Shown here: in pieces, positions 54,487 to 61,969 of the stretch
Layout of the letters: each line of letters opens with the position of its first letter
Position numbering within the stretch: position 1 is the stretch's first letter
Assembly (NCBI RefSeq): GCF_001005215.1
Contig: NZ_LBNQ01000041.1
Location: 62,001 to 126,000, forward strand
Source of the DNA: Lampropedia cohaerens
GTDB taxonomy: Bacteria; Pseudomonadota; Gammaproteobacteria; Burkholderiales; Burkholderiaceae_C
DNA length: 64,000 nt
Direction: 5' to 3'
The notes under the pieces: generated by a model
What the model was told of the DNA's origin: nothing
Database searches by the model: none
The model's input: only the letters and a program-made list of their open reading frames with translations
Made by a program: the position numbers and the translations under genes

Positions 54487-55653
54487 TCAGTCACGCTGGC
54501 GCAGTACCACCAGCGCGATGCAGCCGGCCACCAGCCCCCAGAATGCGGCGCCGATGCCGCCCAGTGTCAGGCCGGAAGCGGTGACGAGAAAGGCGATCAA
54601 CGCCGACTCGCGGCTGGACGTGTCACGCAGCGCGGTGTGCAGGCTGCTGGCAATCGTGCCCAACAGGGCGATGCCGGCAATGGCCATGATGAGCTCGCGC
54701 GGAAAGGCGGCAAACAGTGCCACCACCATGCCGCCAGCCAGCCCCGCCAGCAGGTAGAACGCGCCGGCGGCCACTGCGGCAACGTAGCGCCGCTGCGGAT
54801 CTTCATGCGCCTCGCGCCCCATGCTGATGGCCGCCGTGATGGCCGCCAGATTGATCGCATAGGCGCCAAACGGTGCCAGCAGCAAGTTGACCACGCCGGT
54901 AAAGCCGATCACGGGCGAGACCGGCAGTGCATAGCCCGATGCGCGCGCAACCGCCACGCCGGGAATGTTCTGCGAAGTCATTGTCACGATGAACAAAGGC
55001 AGCGCCACGCTCAGCAGCGCAGGCAGCGACAGCTGCGGCCAGGTCAAGACCGGCTGTGGCCATTGCCAGCCGATCTGCTCGAAGTGCAGTTGGCCGCCGG
55101 TGGCGGCAATCGCCACGCCAACGGCCAGCGTGGCAATGACGGCATAGCGGGCAAACCAGACTCGCCCGGCCAGGTAGACGGCCAGCATGGCCAGCACCAG
55201 CAATGGCTGCGTTTGTACCGCGGCGAAGGCGTCGATGCCAAAGCGCAGCAGCACGCCAGCGAGCATGCCGGCTGCCAGCGCCATCGGAAGGCGGTTCATG
55301 GCCTTTTCGAACCAGCCGGTAAAGCCGCTGATCACGATCAGCACGGCACAGACCATGAACGCACCGATCAGTTCGGCCATCGGCAATCCCAGTGTCGTGC
55401 CCATCAGCATCGCCGCACCGGGGGTGGACCAGGCTGTGACAACCGGCATGCGCAGCCACAGCGACGGCAGTATGCAGGTCACGCCCATGGCCATGCCCAG
55501 TGCCCACATCCATGAGGCAATCTCGGCCTGGCTGGCCCCCAGCGCCTGCGCCGCCTGAAAGACGATGGCCGCAGAGCTGGTATAGCCCACCAGCACGGTG
55601 ATGAAGCCTGCGGCGATGGCCGAGGCAGACATGTCCTTCAGGAATCTGGTCAT
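54487..55653 (-). CDS. benE: BenE-type benzoate/H+ symporter family protein
   Basis: 388 residues, about eleven to twelve membrane spans. It opens LKDMSASAIAAGFITVLVGYTSS, and family signatures WSTPGAAMLMGTT and LNRLPMALAAGMLAGVLLRFG-like are present. The QNIPG motif seen in BenE proteins lies near 228 (TSQNIPGVAVARA). It imports benzoate with protons in characterised members. No benzoate dioxygenase genes are near, so the substrate may differ. The gene lies 240 bp downstream of a binding-protein gene. Confidence 0.9.
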   Translation of the reverse strand: MTRFLKDMSASAIAAGFITVLVGYTSSAAIVFQAAQALGASQAEIASWMWALGMAMGVTCILPSLWLRMPVVTAWSTPGAAMLMGTTLGLPMAELIGAFMVCAVLIVISGFTGWFEKAMNRLPMALAAGMLAGVLLRFGIDAFAAVQTQPLLVLAMLAVYLAGRVWFARYAVIATLAVGVAIAATGGQLHFEQIGWQWPQPVLTWPQLSLPALLSVALPLFIVTMTSQNIPGVAVARASGYALPVSPVIGFTGVVNLLLAPFGAYAINLAAITAAISMGREAHEDPQRRYVAAVAAGAFYLLAGLAGGMVVALFAAFPRELIMAIAGIALLGTIASSLHTALRDTSSRESALIAFLVTASGLTLGGIGAAFWGLVAGCIALVVLRQRD

Positions 55654-55893
55654 GATGCAAGGGGTGATGCCCGGGCTGGCCCGGTGAACGATGCCGCGCG
55701 TGCAGCATCCTCATCCACATTGCATGCGCGGCGCTGCATTCCGCATGGGGGCAGTCGTGTCAGCGAAGCGGTAATTATCGGCCGCATTCGCTCCCGGCAT
55801 AGCGAACTGATCCTGGCGTTCGCAAACTTGCGCCGCGCACGCAGCCCAGCTTGCTGTGCGCCAGTTTCACGCGACGTGGGCGGGATACTGGCC

Positions 55894-57126
55894 TTACCGC
55901 TGTGTCAGCAGCGGGCACCGCGACTGCTCCAGCGGCTGGAACGCTTTCTCGGCGGGGATGGTGTCGATCAGCTTGTAATAGTCCCAGGGCCCGTTGGATT
56001 CGGCTGGTGTTTTTACCTCGAAGACATACATGTCGTGGATGACGCGTCCATCGTCGCGGATGGAAGCGTTGCGCATGACGGCATCCTCGATGGGCAGTGC
56101 GCGCATGGTCTCGGCCACTGCCCGCCAGTCGTCCGTGCCGGCTGCCGCCACGGACTTGAGGTAGTGCAGCGTGCTGGAGTACACCCCGGCCTGCACCATT
56201 GTGGGCATGTTGCCCTGGTGGCGCTCTGCGAAACGGGTGGCGAATGCACGCGTGCGCGCATCCAGATCCCAGTAGAAGCCTTCGGAAAACTTCAGGCCCT
56301 GTGCAGTTTCCAGGCCCATGGCATGGACATCGGTGAGAAACACCAGCAGCGCAGCGATCTGCTGACCGCCATGGGCAATGCCAAACTCGTGGACACCCTT
56401 CATGGCATTGACGGTGTCCTGTGCGCCATTGGCCAGCGCAATGGCGTCTGCGCCGGAGGACTGTGCCTGCAGCAGGAACGACGAAAAGTCGCTGGCGTTG
56501 AGCGGGTGGCGTACCGCACCGACGACCTGCCCGCCGTTGGCGGCGATGATGGCGCTGGCGTCCTTTTCGAGCGAATGGCCGAAGGCATAGTCCACCGTGA
56601 TGAAGAACCATTTCCTGGCGCCAGCCTGCGTCATGGCCGCCACCGGCGCCGCTGATAGGGAGTAGGTGTCGAACATCCAGTGAAAGCCGTTGCGCGCGCA
56701 GTCCTCGTTGGTCAGGCGGGTGGTGGCCGGGCCGGAATACATCGCGATGCCGCCGCGCTCGCGGATGATCTGCTGAATGGCCAGCGCGCCGGCGGAATTG
56801 GTCAGATCCACCAGGGCATCGACCTGCTGCACATCCAGCCACTCTCGCGCCCGGGAGGCGGCAATATCCGCCTTGTTTTGGTTGTCGGCACTGATCAGCT
56901 CGATCGGCATGCCCTTGCACTCGGCCATGAGACAGTCCTCGATAGCCATGCGCGCGGCCACCACCGAGCCGGGACCCCCCATGCCGGAGTAGGGGCCGGA
57001 CATGTCGGTCAGCACGCCGATCTTGACCAGTCCGTCGGAGAGATCCGGTGTCTGCGCGAGAGTGCCCTGCAGCGCCAGCGTGCAGGCGGCCGCCAATGCG
57101 CACCGGCGAATAAAGGTGTATGCCAT
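55894..57126 (-). CDS. ABC transporter substrate-binding protein, type 1 periplasmic fold
   Basis: 410 residues. The signal peptide MAYTFIRRCALAAACTLALQ ends near GTLAQT. The mature protein begins VKIGVLTDMSGPYSGMGGPG, typical of branched-chain amino-acid and aromatic-acid binding proteins (Peripla_BP_6). No permease or ATPase genes are adjacent. AGGAG lies about 10 nt before the ATG. It is divergent from prfC and co-oriented with benE, which suggests an aromatic ligand, but that is inference. Confidence 0.88.
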   Translation of the reverse strand: MAYTFIRRCALAAACTLALQGTLAQTPDLSDGLVKIGVLTDMSGPYSGMGGPGSVVAARMAIEDCLMAECKGMPIELISADNQNKADIAASRAREWLDVQQVDALVDLTNSAGALAIQQIIRERGGIAMYSGPATTRLTNEDCARNGFHWMFDTYSLSAAPVAAMTQAGARKWFFITVDYAFGHSLEKDASAIIAANGGQVVGAVRHPLNASDFSSFLLQAQSSGADAIALANGAQDTVNAMKGVHEFGIAHGGQQIAALLVFLTDVHAMGLETAQGLKFSEGFYWDLDARTRAFATRFAERHQGNMPTMVQAGVYSSTLHYLKSVAAAGTDDWRAVAETMRALPIEDAVMRNASIRDDGRVIHDMYVFEVKTPAESNGPWDYYKLIDTIPAEKAFQPLEQSRCPLLTQR

Positions 57127-57356
57127 GGTGAAATGTCTCCTGTGTCGTAGTTGTGTGGGTCTACCGGCTGACGCAGGGGCCAGGCGGCCAGCCAAGCTTA
57201 GCGGGCCGGTATGGCCGCAGCAATGGGCACAAATGCAGATGCTGGTTGTCCCGCATGTCGGGTGGCACTGGGGATGTGGCCGCGCTTGGGGTTGGAAGGC
57301 AGGAGTGCGTGGCACGTAGAATTGCAGGTTTGCCCGAATCTGCTGGATCTCTTGCC

Positions 57357-58985
57357 GTGAGCTACGAAAAAGAAACGCGCCGCAGGCGCACGTTTGCCAT
57401 CATCTCCCACCCGGACGCGGGCAAGACCACGCTGACCGAGAAGCTGCTGCTGTTTTCCGGTGCCATCCAGATCGCCGGGGCGGTCAAGGGCCGCAAGGCC
57501 AGCCGTCATGCCACCTCGGACTGGATGGAAATCGAGAAGCAGCGCGGCATCTCGGTGGCCTCGTCGGTGATGCAGATGAGCTACCGCGACCATGTCATCA
57601 ACCTGCTGGACACGCCCGGCCACAAGGACTTCTCGGAGGACACCTACCGGGTGCTGACGGCGGTGGATTCGGCCCTGATGGTGATTGATGCGGCCAACGG
57701 CGTGGAGTCGCAGACGCGCCGGCTGATCGAGGTCTGCCGCCAGCGTGACACGCCCATCATCACCTTCGTCAACAAGATGGACCGCGAAGTGCGCGATCCG
57801 CTGGACATCCTCGACGAGGTCGAGCGTGAGCTGGGCATGCCCTGCTGCCCGGTTACCTGGCCAGTTGGGCAGGGCAAACGCTTTGGCGGCATCATCAACC
57901 TGCGCACGCAGAGCATGACGGTGTTTGCGCCCGGCTCGGAAAAGCGCCCGCAGGACTTTGAAGTCATCCCGCTGGCCGAGGCGGACAAACTGCGCGCCCG
58001 CTTCGGTCAGACGTTTGACGATGCGCTGGAAGCCATGGAACTGGCCCAGGGCGCGTCCGCCGAATGGGACCACGCGGCGTTTCTCGCAGGCAAGCTCACG
58101 CCGGTGTTCTTCGGCTCGGGCGTCAACAACTTCGGCGTGATGGAGGTGCTGGACGCGGTGGTCGACATGTCGCCACCGCCCGGGCCGCGCGTCAGCCGTC
58201 TGGTCGGAAAGAGTGGACAGGTGACGGAAACCGTTGTGCGCCCGGAGGATCCACATTTCTCCGGCGTAGTGTTCAAGGTGCAGGCCAATATGGATGCCAA
58301 CCACCGCGATCGCATTGCCTTCGTGCGTGTGGCCTCGGGCCGGTATACGCCAGGGATGAAACTCAAGGTGCAGCGTACGGGCAAGGAGTTGCGGCCCACC
58401 AGCGTGGTGACCTTCATGAGCCAGCGCCGTGAAGCGGTGGAAGAGGCCTACGCGGGCGATGTCATCGGCTTTACCACGCACGGTGGCGTACAACTGGGCG
58501 ACACCGTCACCGATGGCGTAAACCTGCAGTTCACCGGGCTGCCGTTTTTCGCTCCGGAAATGTTCTGCACTGTCGTGCTCAAGAACCCGCTGCGCACCAA
58601 GCAGCTGCAGCAGGGCCTGCAGCAGCTGGGCGAGGAGGGTGCCATTCAGGTGTTCAAGCCCGAGGCCGGCGGCAACATGCTGCTGGGTGCGGTGGGCCAG
58701 CTGCAATTCGAGGTGGTGCAACACCGCCTCAGGACCGAGTACGACGCCGAAGTGCGGCTCGAGCCCAGCCAGTTCACCAGTGCGCGCTGGATCAGCGCCG
58801 AATCGCCCGAGGAACTCAAGAAGTTCGAGGCCGCCTACCCGATGCGCATGGCGCGCGATGCGGCCAATGCGCTGGCGTACATGTGCACGTCGCCGTACGA
58901 TGTGCGGCTGGCGCAGGAGCGTTTTCCCAAGATCACGTTCCATCCGTTGCGCGAACATGCCGGGCTGGAACTGCAGACCGGTTGA
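57357..58985 (+). CDS. prfC: peptide chain release factor 3
   Basis: 542 residues, translational GTPase. G1 is SHPDAGKTT (17-25) and the NKMD motif sits in FVNKMDRE. The N-terminus MSYEKETRRRRTFAIISHPD matches Burkholderiales RF3. It recycles RF1/RF2 from ribosomes after termination. The start is GTG; a TTG 27 bp upstream and a far-upstream ATG are in frame but lie outside the family alignment. The Shine-Dalgarno is weak. Confidence 0.96.
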   Translation: MSYEKETRRRRTFAIISHPDAGKTTLTEKLLLFSGAIQIAGAVKGRKASRHATSDWMEIEKQRGISVASSVMQMSYRDHVINLLDTPGHKDFSEDTYRVLTAVDSALMVIDAANGVESQTRRLIEVCRQRDTPIITFVNKMDREVRDPLDILDEVERELGMPCCPVTWPVGQGKRFGGIINLRTQSMTVFAPGSEKRPQDFEVIPLAEADKLRARFGQTFDDALEAMELAQGASAEWDHAAFLAGKLTPVFFGSGVNNFGVMEVLDAVVDMSPPPGPRVSRLVGKSGQVTETVVRPEDPHFSGVVFKVQANMDANHRDRIAFVRVASGRYTPGMKLKVQRTGKELRPTSVVTFMSQRREAVEEAYAGDVIGFTTHGGVQLGDTVTDGVNLQFTGLPFFAPEMFCTVVLKNPLRTKQLQQGLQQLGEEGAIQVFKPEAGGNMLLGAVGQLQFEVVQHRLRTEYDAEVRLEPSQFTSARWISAESPEELKKFEAAYPMRMARDAANALAYMCTSPYDVRLAQERFPKITFHPLREHAGLELQTG

Positions 58986-59047
58986 CGGGCTGCGTGACAG
59001 ATGGAGCGATTGTGAACAGGTTTGCCGATTCCAAGGAGCCCGAAACC

Positions 59048-59800
59048 ATGCCGCGTGCACGCGTTCTGTTGCGAGCCACTGTGCTGGCCATGCTGTGCGG
59101 CAGCGCGATGGCAGCACTTGCCCAGGAGGCAACGCAAGCGCTGCACGCGCCGGGCATCCTGGCAGTGCCAGCGCAGATTGCCGTAGACGGGCAGGCAACG
59201 GTCCAGACCCTGCCCGATCGGATTCGCGTAGCCCTGGGGGTGGAGACTGTTGACGGTGACCTTGCCCAGTCCAAGCGCCAGAATGCGGCCATCGTGGTCG
59301 CCGCCATGACCGCGCTCAAGCAAATGGGTATCGCCGAGGATGCCATCGCCATCGATGGCGCCAGCGTCATGCCGCGCTACCGCGATCCGGCACGGCGCCA
59401 GGGGTTGGTCACCTACGTCACCCGCAATGCATTCACGGTCACCGTGGCGCAGGCCTCCCAGGTCGAGCCGGTCGTCGCTGCCGCCCTGCAGGCCGGCGTG
59501 AACTACGTGCACGCGGTGGAATACGGCAGCAGTGCGCTGGCGGAGCACCAGGATGCGGCGCGTGAGCAGGCCCTGCTTGCCGCGCGCGAGAAAGCCGCGC
59601 GCATGGCTGCCACCTTGGGGCAGAAGCTCGGCGCGCCGCTGCGCATCGAGGAGGGCGCGGTCCACTGGCAGTTCCACGGTGGCGAGCGCTACGCCTGGGG
59701 CGCGGCGCCGGAGGCGGCCGCCGCGGACGACAGCCCCGATCTGCTAGGCAAGATCACCGTGCACGCCAAGGTGCGCGTGGTCTTTGCCCTGCAGGACTGA
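59048..59800 (+). CDS. SIMPL/DUF541 domain protein, exported
   Basis: 250 residues. A signal peptide (MPRARVLLRATVLAMLCGSA, then AALAQEA) precedes the SIMPL domain (about 30-245), which in bacteria forms oligomeric periplasmic or surface rings. The conserved region GVETVDGDLAQSKRQNAAIV and the C-terminal ITVHAKVRVVFAL are visible. AAGGAG lies 9 nt upstream of the ATG. It is 62 bp after prfC. Its stop is 3 bp from the lrgB stop on the other strand. Confidence 0.88.
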   Translation: MPRARVLLRATVLAMLCGSAMAALAQEATQALHAPGILAVPAQIAVDGQATVQTLPDRIRVALGVETVDGDLAQSKRQNAAIVVAAMTALKQMGIAEDAIAIDGASVMPRYRDPARRQGLVTYVTRNAFTVTVAQASQVEPVVAAALQAGVNYVHAVEYGSSALAEHQDAAREQALLAAREKAARMAATLGQKLGAPLRIEEGAVHWQFHGGERYAWGAAPEAAAADDSPDLLGKITVHAKVRVVFALQD

Positions 59801-59803
59801 GCT

Positions 59804-60529
59804 TCAGCCCGCTGAGGTCAGGCGCAGCAGCAGTTGTACCAGCGGCAGCAGGGCGAGATTCATCAGCCCCGCCAGAATCATGACCAGCCCCGCCACCGTG
59901 CCTTCCTGCGCGCCCAGCTCCTGTGCCTTGGCCACGCCCGCGCCATGGGCGCCCATGCCGAACAGCGCGCCGCGCGCAATGCCCGAGCGCAGCTTCAGGT
60001 AGCGCAGCAGGCCGCTGCCCAGCGCCGCGCCGCACAGGCCGGTGGCGATGACGAAGGCCGAGGTCAGTTCCGGCAGTCCGCCCAGCTTGTCGGATACCGT
60101 CACGGCAAAGGGTGTCGTGACCGAGCGCGGCATCAGGCTCAGCTGCAAGTCCTGCGACAGGTGCAGCTGGCGCGCCAGCAGCCAGGCACTGGCCAAGGAG
60201 ACGCTGCTGCCCACCAGCGCGCCCAGCAGCAGTACGGCCCAGTAACGGCGCAGCAGCGCGCGCTGCTCGTAGATCGGCACGGCAAATGCTACCGTCACCG
60301 GCCCCAGCATCATCACCAACCAGTGCGTGCCCTGGATGTACTCGCGGTAGCTCACGTGCAGTGCCAGCATCAGCGCCATCAGTCCCAGAGGCGCCACCAA
60401 CAGTGGCGAAGTCCACCACCGTGGCAGACGCACATAGCCCTGGCGGGCCACGCCGTAGATGCCCAGCGTCAGCGCCGTCCACAGTGCCGCCTGGGCCAGA
60501 TCCTGTACGGATAGGGTTGGCAACGTCAT
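59804..60529 (-). CDS. lrgB: LrgB-family membrane protein
   Basis: 241 residues, about seven hydrophobic segments. Family marks: LMPRSVTTPFAVTVSDKLGG (residues about 140-160), AFVIATGLCGAALG and RGALFGMGAHGAGVAKAQE. LrgA/LrgB act as a holin-like pair affecting murein hydrolase activity and can take up pyruvate in some bacteria. The ATG overlaps the lrgA stop by 4 bp (60526-60529), so the two are coupled. Confidence 0.93.
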   Translation of the reverse strand: MTLPTLSVQDLAQAALWTALTLGIYGVARQGYVRLPRWWTSPLLVAPLGLMALMLALHVSYREYIQGTHWLVMMLGPVTVAFAVPIYEQRALLRRYWAVLLLGALVGSSVSLASAWLLARQLHLSQDLQLSLMPRSVTTPFAVTVSDKLGGLPELTSAFVIATGLCGAALGSGLLRYLKLRSGIARGALFGMGAHGAGVAKAQELGAQEGTVAGLVMILAGLMNLALLPLVQLLLRLTSAG

Positions 60530-60990
60530 AAGGCTTTGTGCATGTGGCGCTGCAGCCGTTTGCGTGCGGCGCGATGGCGTGCAAGGCGCAGACACCATTC
60601 GATCGTCAGGGCAGTGCAGGCCATCACGCAGACGGTACCCAGCACGATCACCGTAAAGAGTTTGACGCCTACCCAGCCCAGCAGCTCGCGGTGATCAAGC
60701 ACGACCAGCACCGCAGGAACGAAAAACAGCAACATGTGGCGGATCAGCCAATGCGCGCCGTGTTGCACCCACGCCAGTGGCAGCCAGCCATTGATCAGCA
60801 GCAGCCACAACGCAAACAGGCCGAGCACGCCGCCCAGTTGCGCAAAACCCAGCCATCCGGCCAGGCGCGCAGCCAGCCACCACAGCGCGATGAGTGCCCC
60901 GACCTGAACGGCAGGGCGCAGGCGCAGCCGCGCCCAGAGGGTACGCTGATCGCGGTGGCGGCCGGATGGGGCGGGAGCGTCATGGTGCAT
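60526..60990 (-). CDS. lrgA: CidA/LrgA-family membrane protein
   Basis: 154 residues, four hydrophobic segments (LIALWWLAARLAGWLGF, FALWLLLINGWLPL, MLLFFVPAVLVVLD, FTVIVLGTVCVMACT). The FVPA motif in the third segment is typical. It pairs with LrgB downstream. A basic N-terminal tail precedes the first span. It is divergent from a LysR gene, 76 bp apart, the usual CidR-like arrangement. Confidence 0.92.
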   Translation of the reverse strand: MHHDAPAPSGRHRDQRTLWARLRLRPAVQVGALIALWWLAARLAGWLGFAQLGGVLGLFALWLLLINGWLPLAWVQHGAHWLIRHMLLFFVPAVLVVLDHRELLGWVGVKLFTVIVLGTVCVMACTALTIEWCLRLARHRAARKRLQRHMHKAL

Positions 60991-61014
60991 TGCACAAAGA
61001 TACGCTGCCTCCGG

Positions 61015-61038
61015 CTATTCGTAAAACGAATAGTATTC
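61015..61038. promoter_or_regulatory. inverted repeats in the lrgA/LysR divergent promoter
   Basis: CTATTCG (61015-61021) and CGAATAG (61027-61033) are perfectly inverted. A second, overlapping palindrome GAATAGTATTC spans 61028-61038. ATTCG-N5-CGAAT has the T-N11-A shape of a LysR-type binding site. The site lies between the lrgA start and the LysR start (61067). Confidence 0.6.
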
Positions 61039-61066
61039 ATAATGTCGTTTCTCTTCTGGAATAGTC

Positions 61067-61969
61067 ATGCGTCTCCGCCTCTTACAGATGTTCGTGCAGG
61101 TCGTGCGTACCGGAAGCTTCGTCGCGGCTGCGCGCGCCTGCCACGCCACGCAATCGACCGTCAGCAAGGCATTGCATCAGCTTGAGGAGGAGGTCGGGGC
61201 GGTACTGGTTGACCGCAGCACCAGTCCGGTTCGGGTGACCGCCGCTGGCGAGGTGGTGTTGGCGCACGCGCTGGCCATGCTGGAGCACGCGCAACAGATG
61301 CGCGATGCGGTGGCGCAGCTGCAAGGGCTGCAGCGCGGCGTGTTGCGTCTGGGCCTGCCGCCGCTGGGCAGTGCCAGCCTGTTTGCGCCGCTGTTCGTGA
61401 CCTATCGCGCTCGCTATCCTCAGGTTGACATCGAACTGGTCGAGCAGGGCAGTCACCGGCTGGAAGCGCTGCTGGTGCAGGGCGACATCGAGCTGGCTGC
61501 GACCTTGCTGCCGGTGCCCGCTGCGTTGCAGGCGCAGTTCGTGATGGAGAGCAGACTGGTGGCGGTGCTGGCAGCGGACCATCCGCTGGCCGAACGCGCA
61601 GAGATTGCGCTTGCGGAGCTGGCCGAGACGCCGTTCATCTTCTACGAGGCGGGCTTCGCACTCAACGCCCAGCTACTCGATGCCTGTCGCGCGCAGGGGT
61701 TCACTCCGCGCGAGGCCACGCACAGCGCGCAGGTCGACTTCGTCGTCGCGCTTGTGGCGGCAGGCTATGGCGTGGCGTTTCTGCCCGAGTTGATGGTGCC
61801 GCAGTACCGCCAGCGCCAGACCCGCTTCGTGCCGCTGGCACCGGCGCAGGGCACCTGGTGGCGGCTGGCACTGGCCTGGCCGCGCCAACGCACGTTGTCG
61901 GCAGCGGCACAGGCCTGGCTGACATTGGCGCAGGAAGCGCTTCCTGCACGGCAGGTGCTGAAGCTCTAA
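61067..61969 (+). CDS. LysR-family regulator, CidR-like
   Basis: 300 residues. The winged helix-turn-helix (about 1-60) contains LLQMFVQVVRTGSFVAAARA and STVSKALHQLEEEVG. The effector domain runs about 88-295 (LRLGLPPLGSASLFAPLF onward). It is divergent from lrgAB and probably controls it, as CidR does in Bacillus and related systems. Its stop overlaps the recC stop by 4 bp on the opposite strand. Confidence 0.92.
   Translation: MRLRLLQMFVQVVRTGSFVAAARACHATQSTVSKALHQLEEEVGAVLVDRSTSPVRVTAAGEVVLAHALAMLEHAQQMRDAVAQLQGLQRGVLRLGLPPLGSASLFAPLFVTYRARYPQVDIELVEQGSHRLEALLVQGDIELAATLLPVPAALQAQFVMESRLVAVLAADHPLAERAEIALAELAETPFIFYEAGFALNAQLLDACRAQGFTPREATHSAQVDFVVALVAAGYGVAFLPELMVPQYRQRQTRFVPLAPAQGTWWRLALAWPRQRTLSAAAQAWLTLAQEALPARQVLKL

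Noticed and set aside
57153-57356. Upstream extension of prfC by about 68 codons
   Set aside because: Family similarity starts at the GTG at 57357 (MSYEKETRRRRTFAII); the extension has no matching residues.
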